Source: an uncultured Shinella sp.
GTDB lineage: Bacteria; Pseudomonadota; Alphaproteobacteria; Rhizobiales; Rhizobiaceae
NCBI GenBank assembly: GCA_946481465.1
Contig: CAMLOC010000048.1
Location: forward strand, 1 to 11,096
Reading direction: 5' to 3'
DNA length: 11,096 nucleotides
Shown here in pieces: positions 5,329 to 11,096 of the stretch. How positions within the stretch are numbered: the stretch's first letter is position 1; each line of letters begins with the position of its first letter. The notes below the pieces were generated by a model. The model saw only the letters and a list, made by a program, of their open reading frames with translations. It had not been told where the DNA came from and made no database searches. Position numbers and translations under genes: made by a program.

Positions 5329-7173
5329 CTAATCCAGCGTGAACAGCGCCATCGTGCCGAAGCCGCGGATCTCGTGCTCGCCGATGGCGCGCAGCGGGCG
5401 GCTGGCTTCCTCCGCCGCGTGTGGGCCGACGCAGATCTGCGTTCCGAGGAACTTGTTGGCGTCCTGCAGCCGCGCGGCAAGGTTCACCGCATCGCCATGG
5501 GCGGTGTAGTCGAGCTTGCCGCCCGCGCCGACTTCGCCCAGCACCGCCATGCCCGTCTCGACGCCGATGCGGGTGCGGCCGAATTCCTTTTCGAGGAAGA
5601 GCGGCCGGCGGCGCATCTCCTCCGTCAGCGCGCGGATCTCGTCCGCGCAGGCGAGCGCCTTGTCCACATGCCGGTCGAGGTCGTCGGGCGCGTTGAAGAG
5701 CGCATGCACCGCATCGCCCACCACCTTGTCGACCATGCCGCCATGGCGTGCGACGAGCGCGTTCACCTCGGTGAAGTAGATGTCGAGCAGCTTGACGAGG
5801 TCGTGCGGGCCGATCTTCTGCGCCAGCGTCGAAAAGCCCTCGATATCCGTGAAGAGCGCCGTCACCTGTCGCTCCTCGCCGGCGACGCGGCCGAGGTCGG
5901 GATTGTCGATGTAGCGCGAGACGACCGATTGCGGCAGGTATTGTGAGAAGCGCTGGCGGGCGGTCGCCTCGGCGCGGCGCACATGGGCGAATTGCAGGAG
6001 CCCCGTCACGAGCGCCGCCGTCGCCACGATGAGCGACACGCCGACCGCATCGGACAGCAGCGCCGTGCGCGCATAGAGCAGCACGGAGGCGCCGAAGACG
6101 AGGCCGGCGAGCGCAAGCCCGGAGAGCACCGCAAAGAGCGGCCGCAGCCGCGCCGCTGCAAGGGCCGCCGCCGCGCCGGCGATGAAGGCGAAGCCCGCCT
6201 CGACGGGCAGGAGCCCCAAGTCACGCATCGGGATATGGTCGGTGAGGATGGCGTTGGCGATATCCGCATGGATCTGCACGGAGGGTTCCAGCGGCATGGA
6301 GGCGCTGGTCCTGAGGCCGCCGAGATTGGGCAGGCTGCTGCCGATCAGGACGACCTTGCCGGCGATCCGTTCCGCGGGCACCGCGCCGGCCACCACATCG
6401 CCCGCCGAGACGGTGCGCGCGCGGATCGCGTTCGCGTCGCTCGCCACGAAGCGCATGCTGCCGTCTTCGTCGAGCCGCAGGACGCGGGCGTCGTGGCGCA
6501 GCCAGGCGGGATCCCCGCCGAGCACCGGCGTGCGCGCCCCGGCCGCCAGCCGCGCCGCCTCCACGCCGAGCGCCGGATAGGCGGCATTGCCGACGATGGC
6601 ATAGGCCTGCACGCGGCGCACCACGGCATCCTCGTCGCCGACGAGGAAGGCCGCGGCGGCGGCCGCCGACTTGTCCTGCAGGAAGGCACAGGAGCTTTCC
6701 GTGCCGTCGATGAACCAGAGGTCGGGCACGGCGACCGGCCGTTGCAGCGCAAGGGCCGGCACGGGATGGGGCGCGCCGTCGGGCGCCTCGCCGATCAGGA
6801 AGCCGAGGATTGTCGGGGCCTTGGCGATGGCGCGGGCGAGCGCCGCGTTCGCCGGCTCCTCCGGCGCGCAATCGGTGCTGAAGATGAAGTCGAAGGCGAT
6901 GGCGGTGGGCTTGGCGGCGGCGAGCCGGTCGATCAGGTCCGCCGTCTCGGCCCGCGTCCAGTCCCGGTTCGGCGCGGCGAGGAATGCCTTGCGGTCGATG
7001 TCGACGACGACGATCCGGTCGCTTCCGGTAACGGGAACGCTCTGCGTCAGCGCGTCGAAGTAGAATTCGCGCTGGCGCTCCAGCGCCGTCTCGCCGAGCG
7101 AAAACAGCGTGAGCGCGCCGGCAAGGCTTGCGGCAAGGCCGGCGAGGAGAGGGCGGTATCGCTTGGCGATCAT
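5329..7173 (-). CDS. CHASE2-sensor class III adenylate cyclase
   Basis: This 614-residue inner-membrane enzyme is predicted to make cAMP from ATP. Residues about 8-26 are the first membrane segment. The periplasmic CHASE2 sensor spans about 30-315, with VVDIDRKAFLA, AIAFDFIF and PSVQIHADIANAIL. Three membrane segments follow (about 321-341, 345-368, 372-395), then a class III cyclase domain (about 432-614). The catalytic set is intact: metal ligands D443 (FTDIEGF) and D487 (VVGDAV), adenine-selecting K483 and D555 (LDYT), and transition-state N564 and R568 (NLAAR). Lys/Asp at the base-selecting positions indicates ATP rather than GTP. The ATG at 7173 lies 21 bases after the crp-like stop, so the two are probably one operon; its ribosome site is weak (GGGA), suggesting coupling. 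The sensor's ligand is unknown; the exported FecR protein next door is a candidate. Confidence 0.92.
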   Translation of the reverse strand: MIAKRYRPLLAGLAASLAGALTLFSLGETALERQREFYFDALTQSVPVTGSDRIVVVDIDRKAFLAAPNRDWTRAETADLIDRLAAAKPTAIAFDFIFSTDCAPEEPANAALARAIAKAPTILGFLIGEAPDGAPHPVPALALQRPVAVPDLWFIDGTESSCAFLQDKSAAAAAAFLVGDEDAVVRRVQAYAIVGNAAYPALGVEAARLAAGARTPVLGGDPAWLRHDARVLRLDEDGSMRFVASDANAIRARTVSAGDVVAGAVPAERIAGKVVLIGSSLPNLGGLRTSASMPLEPSVQIHADIANAILTDHIPMRDLGLLPVEAGFAFIAGAAAALAAARLRPLFAVLSGLALAGLVFGASVLLYARTALLSDAVGVSLIVATAALVTGLLQFAHVRRAEATARQRFSQYLPQSVVSRYIDNPDLGRVAGEERQVTALFTDIEGFSTLAQKIGPHDLVKLLDIYFTEVNALVARHGGMVDKVVGDAVHALFNAPDDLDRHVDKALACADEIRALTEEMRRRPLFLEKEFGRTRIGVETGMAVLGEVGAGGKLDYTAHGDAVNLAARLQDANKFLGTQICVGPHAAEEASRPLRAIGEHEIRGFGTMALFTLD

Positions 7174-7194
7174 GACCGGTCGGTCCCGGCAGCG

Positions 7195-7899
7195 TCAGTC
7201 GTCATCCGGCTCTGCGATGGTTTGCAGCCGGCCGATATGGCAATGGATGATGCCGTCGTTGCGGCGGATGGCACCGGCCTCCTGCAGCGCGAGGATCGAG
7301 CGGTTGATCTTCGGCCGGCTGGCGCCGACGATGCTGGCGATCTCCGTCTGGCTGAGCGAAAGCTGGAGATTGGCGCTTTCCGGCAGTTCCTCGCCATGGA
7401 TGTTGCGCAGCGTCGCGAGAAAGAAGCGCGCGACGCGGGCATCGAGATCGTAGAGCGCGATCGTCTCCAGTTGCTCCGTCGTCTCGCGCAGCTTGGTGCA
7501 GAGATAGTGGATGATCGCCTGCGCCGCCGTCGGGTTGCGCAGGAGGATTTCCAGGAAATCGCGCTTGGAGATGACATAGCCTTCCGTCGCGACGACGGCG
7601 GTGGCGTCCGCCGAGCGCGGCTGGCCGTCGAGGATCGCCATCTCGCCGAGCACCGAGCCCGGCTCCAGCTGGCGCAGCGACAGTTCCTTGCCCTGCGGCG
7701 TGATCAGCGAAAGCTTGATGCGGCCGGTGACGAGCACGATGAGATAGGTCCCCTCGTCGCCACGCTGGAAGATCACCGTGCCGGCCGACCATTTGCGATA
7801 GGTGGCGATGCCGGCGATCTCGCCGAGCGTTTCCTTGCTGAATCCTTCGAAAATCGGAAAGGACCGCCAGAACGCGGCGCTTTTGTTGATCTCGTTCAT
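7195..7899 (-). CDS. Crp/Fnr-family cAMP-responsive transcription regulator
   Basis: This 234-residue regulator has an N-terminal cyclic nucleotide-binding beta-roll (about 15-120), a dimerisation helix (about 124-155) and a C-terminal winged helix. The phosphate-binding cassette reads GEMAILDGQPRSADA (85-99), with Glu86 and Arg95-Ser96 matching the cAMP contacts of E. coli CRP (E72, R82-S83). No FNR-type cysteine cluster is present, so cAMP is the likely ligand. The recognition helix is SRPKINR (194-200) where E. coli CRP has SRETVGR: both arginines are kept but the base-reading Glu is Pro, so the operator should differ from TGTGA. I chose ATG 7899 (MNEINKSAAF) with GGGGGA upstream; the ORF opens 11 codons earlier without a good site. 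It lies immediately upstream of the cyclase and probably reads its product. Confidence 0.9.
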   Translation of the reverse strand: MNEINKSAAFWRSFPIFEGFSKETLGEIAGIATYRKWSAGTVIFQRGDEGTYLIVLVTGRIKLSLITPQGKELSLRQLEPGSVLGEMAILDGQPRSADATAVVATEGYVISKRDFLEILLRNPTAAQAIIHYLCTKLRETTEQLETIALYDLDARVARFFLATLRNIHGEELPESANLQLSLSQTEIASIVGASRPKINRSILALQEAGAIRRNDGIIHCHIGRLQTIAEPDDD

Positions 7900-8034
7900 A
7901 CCCGGATTCCCCCGACCGCGCTGACGCAACACGGAACGCGCCGCCTTGCCGAAATCTTCGCCCAGCCGATGGGCGCTTGCAACAGAAAAGAACGGAGAGT
8001 TCCGGGCCGGTCCCCGGGCGCGTCGGAAGAGCGG

Positions 8035-8223
8035 TTACTGGCAGATGCGGACGCGTTTGGTGATGGTCCTGCCGTGCGGGTCTTCCGAGCGGATGCGCTT
8101 GGTGATGCAGGTCTGCTGGTAATGTCCATAATAGCCTTCTCCATGGGAGGAACCGGCATGGCCGGGTGCGGTGAAGACGAGGGAGGCGGCGGCGATGGCG
8201 AGGGCGATAAGGTGGGGGCGCAT
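8035..8223 (-). CDS. Small secreted two-cysteine protein
   Basis: This predicted 62-residue exported protein has no recognised function. Residues 1-23 are a signal peptide (MRPHLIALAIAAASL..., cleavage near GHA|GS). The mature part of about 39 residues has a His/Gly/Tyr-rich start (SSHGEGYYGHY), then Cys39 and Cys61 bracketing two near-identical basic segments, ITKRIR and ITKRVR, joined by a turn-like SEDPHGRT. This suggests a disulfide-closed beta-hairpin. ATG 8223 is chosen because CCGGAG lies 5 bases upstream and the signal peptide starts there; earlier in-frame ATGs have no such support. It is on the same strand as the crp and cyclase genes, 135 bases upstream of crp, and 67 bases downstream of a Clr-like box, so it could be the first gene of that transcription unit. 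Confidence 0.7.
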   Translation of the reverse strand: MRPHLIALAIAAASLVFTAPGHAGSSHGEGYYGHYQQTCITKRIRSEDPHGRTITKRVRICQ

Positions 8224-8289
8224 GGGGGCTCCGGAAGGAGAAAGGCGGGGACTGACGACCCCCTTGTCGCATGGCGGGCCGCGCCCTTC

Positions 8290-8305
8290 TGTTTCGCCGG
8301 GAACA
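8290..8305. promoter_or_regulatory. Second cAMP-receptor (Clr-like) box
   Basis: TGTTTC-GCCG-GGAACA extends to CTGTTTC-N4-GGAACAG (8289-8306), with outer heptamers identical to the box at 4457-4474. It lies 67 bases upstream of the small secreted protein, ahead of the minus-strand run that continues to the crp and cyclase genes, and 113 bases upstream of the divergent doxX-like gene. It could serve either direction. I see no convincing -10 on either side. Confidence 0.6.
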
Positions 8306-8308
8306 GGT

Positions 8309-8335
8309 ACATCGTTCACAAAAAGAGAACGATGT
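8309..8335. repeat. Inverted repeat ACATCGTTC-N9-GAACGATGT
   Basis: Perfect 9-base arms (8309-8317 and 8327-8335) surround an A-rich 9-base centre. It begins four bases after the Clr-like box. It could be an operator for a dimeric regulator of the doxX-like gene or of the small secreted protein gene. No T-run follows on either strand, so it is not a terminator. Confidence 0.5.
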
Positions 8336-8357
8336 GTCCTCTGGCTGCCCGGCTAGT

Positions 8358-8389
8358 TTGACGAATGAAAGCTGATATCTCTTCGTCAA
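8358..8389. promoter_or_regulatory. Inverted repeat TTGACGAA-N16-TTCGTCAA overlapping possible -35 boxes
   Basis: Perfect 8-base arms (8358-8365 and 8382-8389) each contain TTGACG, so a -35-like element is present on both strands facing each other. The + strand copy could serve the doxX-like gene 60 bases downstream, but no good -10 lies 16-18 bases from either copy. The dyad may instead be an operator. Confidence 0.4.
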
Positions 8390-8417
8390 CGCAAACGCCA
8401 AGCCTCAGGAGCTTCAA

Positions 8418-8861
8418 ATGCAACAGAACGTCGTCGTCCTCGTCGGACGCATTCTTCTCGCCCTCATGTTCATCACCGCCGGCTATCCCAAGCTGATCGA
8501 TCCCTCGGGCACCGCGGGCATGATCGCCGGTGCCGGCCTGCCGGCGGCGACCGCGCTCGCCTATCTCGCCGGCCTCTTCGAACTCGTCGCCGGCCTTTTC
8601 GTGCTGGTCGGCTTCCAGACGCGCATCGCCGCCTATCTGCTTGCCGCCTTCAGCGTGTTCACGGCCCTCGTGTTCCACAGCGGCACGATCGCCATCGAAG
8701 GCTTCCCGGACGGCGCGAACGGCCTGCTCACCGTCTTCAACGGCCTGATGATGTGGAAGAACATCACGATCGCCGGCGGCTTCCTCGTCCTCGCCGCCTT
8801 CGGCCCGGGCGCCTATTCGATCGACGCCCGCTCCGGCGCCGGCAAGACCGTCGCCGCCTGA
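8418..8861 (+). CDS. DoxX family membrane protein
   Basis: This 147-residue inner-membrane protein of the DoxX family has four predicted membrane helices (about 6-24, 43-64, 68-88, 108-130). The family start is visible as [17 protein letters not shown], as is the usual [14 protein letters not shown]. DoxX proteins are often linked to thiol or redox stress and membrane quinol chemistry, but no defined reaction can be read here. Length is typical. ATG 8418 has AGGAG six bases upstream. The gene is monocistronic: it has its own upstream region with two inverted repeats and a Clr-like box, and a strong terminator 22 bases after its TGA. It is divergent from the small secreted protein gene. Confidence 0.88.
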   Translation: MQQNVVVLVGRILLALMFITAGYPKLIDPSGTAGMIAGAGLPAATALAYLAGLFELVAGLFVLVGFQTRIAAYLLAAFSVFTALVFHSGTIAIEGFPDGANGLLTVFNGLMMWKNITIAGGFLVLAAFGPGAYSIDARSGAGKTVAA

Positions 8862-8883
8862 ACGCAACAGTCAGATCCTCCAG

Positions 8884-8915
8884 AAACCCTTCCCGGTCTC
8901 CGGGGAGGGTTTTTT
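8884..8915 (+). terminator. Rho-independent terminator of the doxX-like gene
   Basis: AAACCCTTCCCGG (8884-8896) pairs with CCGGGGAGGGTTT (8900-8912) through 13 pairs, one of them a T-G wobble, around the loop TCT. A run of six T (8910-8915) closes it. It separates the doxX-like gene from pyrE. Confidence 0.92.
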
Positions 8916-8941
8916 GTCGTGCGGCGCCGGTGAAAAGCCCC

Positions 8942-8964
8942 GAGCCGCTGGAAAGCCGCGGCTC
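8942..8964 (+). repeat. Hairpin in the pyrE leader
   Basis: GAGCCGC (8942-8948) pairs with GCGGCTC (8958-8964) over a 9-base loop. It lies 44 bases before the pyrE ATG and has no T-run, so it is not a simple terminator. It may affect leader structure or be incidental in this GC-rich region. Confidence 0.3.
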
Positions 8965-9007
8965 TTGCTGCTATGCGCACGGGCAGACAGCCTTGCGGGA
9001 GATGCCG

Positions 9008-9706
9008 ATGTTTTCCAATTCCTTTCCGGACCGAGACGTGATGGCGGAGCTGATGGCCCGCATGCTGTGGGAAATCAAGGCCGTGCATTTCCGGCCGGAG
9101 GAGCCCTATAAGCTCGCCTCCGGCATGGCCTCGCCGGTCTATATGGACTGCCGCAAGCTGCTCTCCTATCCGCGCATCCGCTCGGCGATCATGGATTTCG
9201 CCGCCGCGACCATCACCCGCGCGGCCGGCTTCGAGCGCTTCGATGTGATCGCCGGCGGTGAGACGGCCGGCATTCCCTTCGCGGCCCTTCTCGCCGACCG
9301 CCTCGCTTTGCCGATGGTCTATGTCCGCAAGAAGCCGAAGGGCCACGGCCGCAACGCCCAGATCGAAGGCGTGATGCCGGAAGGGGCGCGCGTGCTCGTC
9401 ATCGAGGACTTGGTGACCGTCGGCGGCTCCATGTTCACCTTCATCGATGCGATCCGCGCCGCTGGCGGCGTGGTCGATCACGGCATGTCGCTGTTCTACT
9501 ACGGCATCTTCCAGGAGGCCGAGGCCCGCTATGCCAATGGCGGCGTCAAGCTGCACCACATCGCCACCTGGCGGGACGTGCTCGCGGTCGCCCGTGCGGA
9601 AAAGCTCTTCGACGAGGCGACGCTCGCCTCCGTCGCCGCGTTCTTCGATGCGCCGCTCGCCTGGTCGGCGGCGCATGGCGGCGTTGCGGAACTGCCGACG
9701 TCGTAA
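9008..9706 (+). CDS. pyrE: Orotate phosphoribosyltransferase
   Basis: This 232-residue cytoplasmic enzyme converts orotate and PRPP to orotidine 5'-phosphate, the fifth step of pyrimidine synthesis. The PRPP-binding signature [13 protein letters not shown] (129-141) is present with the adjacent acidic pair Glu133-Asp134. The flexible catalytic loop [17 protein letters not shown] (105-121) has the expected lysines and histidine, and [15 protein letters not shown] (83-97) is the other PRPP-proximal segment. Length and the [10 protein letters not shown] start agree with rhizobial PyrE. I chose ATG 9008 because GGGAG (8997-9001) is 6 bases upstream; ATG 9002 abuts the ribosome site. It follows the doxX-like terminator and precedes the fructokinase gene by 63 bases. 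No standard attenuator is evident. Confidence 0.95.
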   Translation: MFSNSFPDRDVMAELMARMLWEIKAVHFRPEEPYKLASGMASPVYMDCRKLLSYPRIRSAIMDFAAATITRAAGFERFDVIAGGETAGIPFAALLADRLALPMVYVRKKPKGHGRNAQIEGVMPEGARVLVIEDLVTVGGSMFTFIDAIRAAGGVVDHGMSLFYYGIFQEAEARYANGGVKLHHIATWRDVLAVARAEKLFDEATLASVAAFFDAPLAWSAAHGGVAELPTS

Positions 9707-9734
9707 AAGCCTCTGGCGCTTTTCAGCGGGATCG

Positions 9735-9750
9735 TTTAAATCGATTGAAA
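9735..9750. promoter_or_regulatory. LacI-type operator candidate upstream of the fructokinase
   Basis: TTTAAATC-GATTGAAA is a 16-base dyad with 7 of 8 half-site pairs complementary and a central CG, the hallmark of LacI/GalR-family sites. It lies 20 bases before the fructokinase ATG, where a repressor would block transcription or early elongation. The surrounding sequence is GC-rich, so the AT-rich dyad stands out. The regulator is not in the window. Confidence 0.45.
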
Positions 9751-9769
9751 ATCTCTTGGGAGGGCCGAT

Positions 9770-10696
9770 ATGATCCTGTGTTGTGGTGAAGCGCTGATCG
9801 ACATGCTGCCGCGGACGACGACGCTGGGCGAGGATGCCTATGCGCCCTATGCCGGCGGGGCGATCTTCAACACGGCGATCGCGCTCGGCCGCCTCGGCGT
9901 GCCGGCGGCTTTTTTCACCGGCCTTTCCGACGACATGATGGGCGACATCCTGCGCAGGACGCTTGCCGAGAGCGGGGTCGACTACAGCTATTGCGCGACG
10001 CTCTCGCGCCCGACGACGGTCGCCTTCGTCAAGCTCGTCGACGGCCATGCGACCTACGCCTTCTATGACGAGGGCACGGCCGGACGCATGATCACCGAGG
10101 CCGATCTTCCGGCGCTCGGCGAGGATTGCGAGGCCCTGCATTTCGGCGCGATCAGCCTCATCCCCGAGCCCTGCGGTTCCACCTACGAGGCGCTGCTGCG
10201 GCGCGAGCACGAAAAGCGCGTCATCTCGCTCGATCCCAATATCCGCCCCGGCTTCATCAAGGACAAGGATGCCCATATGGGCCGCATCCGCCGGATGGCC
10301 GCCATGGCGGATATCGTAAAATTCTCCGACGAGGACCTCGCCTGGTTCGGCCTCGAGGGTGACGAGGATGCGCTGGCCCGCCACTGGCTGCACCATGGCG
10401 CAAAGCTCGTGGTCGTGACGCGCGGCGCGCAGGGCGCGGTCGGCTATACCGCGAGCCAGAAGGTCACGGTGCCGAGCGAGCGGGTGACGGTGGTCGACAC
10501 GGTCGGCGCCGGCGATACGTTCGATGCCGGCGTGCTCGCCGCGCTGAAGATGCAGAACCTCCTGACCAAGCAGCAGGTGGCGAACCTTTCCGAGGACCAG
10601 ATCGCCAAGGTGCTGGCGCTCGGCGCCAAGGCGGCGGCCGTCACCGTCTCGCGCGCCGGGGCGAACCCGCCCTGGGCGAGGGAAATCGGCCTCTAG
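9770..10696 (+). CDS. frk: Fructokinase (PfkB/ribokinase family)
   Basis: This 308-residue cytoplasmic sugar kinase probably phosphorylates fructose to fructose 6-phosphate with ATP. The PfkB N-terminal motif AGGAIFNTAIALGRLG (28-43) binds sugar. DPNIRP (155-160) and VVTRGAQG (215-222) are family landmarks, and VDTVGAGDTFDAG (242-254) is the second PfkB signature with the anion hole and catalytic base Asp249. Length equals that of rhizobial fructokinases as I recall them. ATG 9770 has GGGAGG a few bases upstream. Other PfkB kinases, such as 2-keto-3-deoxygluconate kinase or ribokinase, are alternatives, but the YAPYAGGAIFN context favours fructokinase. A LacI-type dyad just upstream would fit sugar induction. 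The glycosyltransferase starts about 40 bases after the stop. Confidence 0.85.
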   Translation: MILCCGEALIDMLPRTTTLGEDAYAPYAGGAIFNTAIALGRLGVPAAFFTGLSDDMMGDILRRTLAESGVDYSYCATLSRPTTVAFVKLVDGHATYAFYDEGTAGRMITEADLPALGEDCEALHFGAISLIPEPCGSTYEALLRREHEKRVISLDPNIRPGFIKDKDAHMGRIRRMAAMADIVKFSDEDLAWFGLEGDEDALARHWLHHGAKLVVVTRGAQGAVGYTASQKVTVPSERVTVVDTVGAGDTFDAGVLAALKMQNLLTKQQVANLSEDQIAKVLALGAKAAAVTVSRAGANPPWAREIGL

Positions 10697-10735
10697 CCTT
10701 CATTCGCCTGTCATCGCGGCATGGTCAAAGGGGCC

Positions 10736-11096
10736 ATGCTCGACCACACCGCCCCGGATCCCATCGCCCTCGCCCGTTCCGATAGCGGGCGGCGTCCCGT
10801 CATCCTCGTCGTTACGGATGCCTGGCGCCCCCAACTGAACGGTGTCGTGCACACGCTTGAGGAGCTTGCCCGCTCCATGGCGGAGGAGGGGATCGACGTC
10901 GTCTTCCTGACGCCGCAGGGGTTCACCACCGTGCCGCTGCCGTCCTATCCGGAGATCCGGCTGGCGATCACCTCCAGGCGCCGCGTGCGCGCCGAGATCG
11001 AGAAGGTCGCGCCCGATTATATCCACATCGCCACGGAGGGACCGCTCGGCATGGCCGCGCGCGCGGCCTGCCTCGAGCGCCGGCTGCCTTTCACCA
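10736..11096 (+). CDS. Glycosyltransferase family 4 protein, 5' part only
   Basis: The reading frame is open to the window edge and gives about 120 residues of an N-terminal GT-B glycosyltransferase domain. The segment VILVVTDAWRPQLNGVVHTL (about 22-41) is the typical first strand and loop of GT4 enzymes related to plant SQD2, SqdX and MgtA. IHIATEGPLGMAARAA (about 98-113) is the second landmark, where the loop usually contacts the acceptor. These enzymes add sugars to membrane lipids or polysaccharide carriers at the inner face of the inner membrane; the donor and acceptor cannot be read. The start could be ATG 10736 or in-frame ATG 10721; neither has a well-spaced ribosome site (AAAGGGG is only a few bases from 10736). 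It is co-directional with frk without an intervening terminator, so readthrough is likely. Confidence 0.85.
   Translation, partial: MLDHTAPDPIALARSDSGRRPVILVVTDAWRPQLNGVVHTLEELARSMAEEGIDVVFLTPQGFTTVPLPSYPEIRLAITSRRRVRAEIEKVAPDYIHIATEGPLGMAARAACLERRLPFT

Noticed and set aside
7900..8034. Own promoter or cAMP box directly upstream of crp
   Set aside because: Reading both strands I found no TGTTTC/GGAACA dyad, no convincing -35/-10 pair and no EcfG match. A 5-bp CCGGG/CCCGG stem lacks a T-run, so it is not a clear terminator either.
8299..8317. EcfG promoter suggested by GGAAC followed by CGTT upstream of the doxX-like gene
   Set aside because: The spacer is only 8 bases, half that required.
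8301..8330. LexA (SOS) box suggested by GAAC/GTTC half-sites
   Set aside because: Alphaproteobacterial LexA sites are GTTC or GAAC with a 7-base spacer, commonly as direct repeats. Here the spacers are 9 and the halves are inverted.
5983..8361. 792-residue open frame on the + strand across the cyclase and crp genes
   Set aside because: It is antisense to two genes with complete catalytic and binding motifs. Its Arg/Asp/Gly-heavy composition is what a mirrored high-GC reading frame gives, and it has no domain I recognise.
8813..10396. 527-residue open frame on the - strand across pyrE and frk
   Set aside because: It is a shadow of two well-identified genes, with Arg/Asp/His-rich low-complexity sequence and no motif.
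1..11096. CRISPR arrays, insertion sequences, tRNA or rRNA genes, att sites
   Set aside because: No regularly spaced repeats, transposase frames with terminal repeats, cloverleaf or rRNA-like stretches were seen on reading both strands; codon use is uniform, with no sign of recent transfer.

Overview
The window looks like chromosomal DNA of a high-GC alphaproteobacterium of the Rhizobiales, most likely Rhizobiaceae (Rhizobium, Sinorhizobium, Agrobacterium or Shinella type). Reasons: strong G/C at third codon positions; a PyrE beginning [10 protein letters not shown] as I recall from rhizobial PyrE; a DUF900 hydrolase and a two-copy DUF1236-like secreted protein; and a promoter that fits the alphaproteobacterial EcfG general stress sigma factor. 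I see no phage, IS, CRISPR, tRNA or rRNA.

Layout. 1-549 (+) is the 3' end of a DUF900 alpha/beta hydrolase, closed by a hairpin shared with the facing gene. 604-1239 (-) is a secreted glycine-zipper/DUF1236-like protein behind an EcfG-type promoter. 1373-2179 (-) is a class III metallophosphoesterase with a full CpdA-type metal site. 2332-3366 (+) is a proline racemase superfamily enzyme of Ser/Cys type, best read as trans-3-hydroxy-L-proline dehydratase, with a GntR-like palindrome in its leader. 3376-4404 (-) is a periplasmic SEL1-repeat protein. 4677-5315 (+) is a Tat-exported FecR-domain protein. 5329-7173 (-) is a CHASE2-sensor class III adenylate cyclase. 7195-7899 (-) is a Crp/Fnr regulator directly upstream of the cyclase. 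8035-8223 (-) is a small secreted two-cysteine protein. 8418-8861 (+) is a DoxX membrane protein with a strong terminator. Then come pyrE (9008-9706), a PfkB-family fructokinase (9770-10696) and the start of a GT4 glycosyltransferase (10736 onward), all on the + strand. Every intergenic stretch is under 300 bases.

The most interesting region is 3.4-8.3 kb. A membrane cyclase with a periplasmic CHASE2 sensor sits in one unit with a Crp-type regulator that keeps the cNMP-binding Glu and Arg-Ser. Around them are three exported proteins: FecR, SEL1 and a small dicysteine protein. The two intergenic regions flanking the group, at 4457-4474 and 8289-8306, carry the same dyad, CTGTTTC-N4-GGAACAG. 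It fits the cAMP-receptor (Clr) box I recall from Sinorhizobium meliloti. The layout suggests a self-contained envelope-to-cAMP circuit: an exported partner may gate the CHASE2 sensor, the cyclase makes cAMP, and a CRP acts on boxes ahead of the units encoding the exported proteins and possibly its own operon. The phosphodiesterase at 1.4-2.2 kb could be the off-switch, but it lies across an unrelated catabolic gene and has no box. The circuit is inference; the genes, motifs and paired boxes are visible in the sequence.

The remainder is core or catabolic metabolism: pyrimidine synthesis, fructose phosphorylation, hydroxyproline breakdown and envelope glycosylation.
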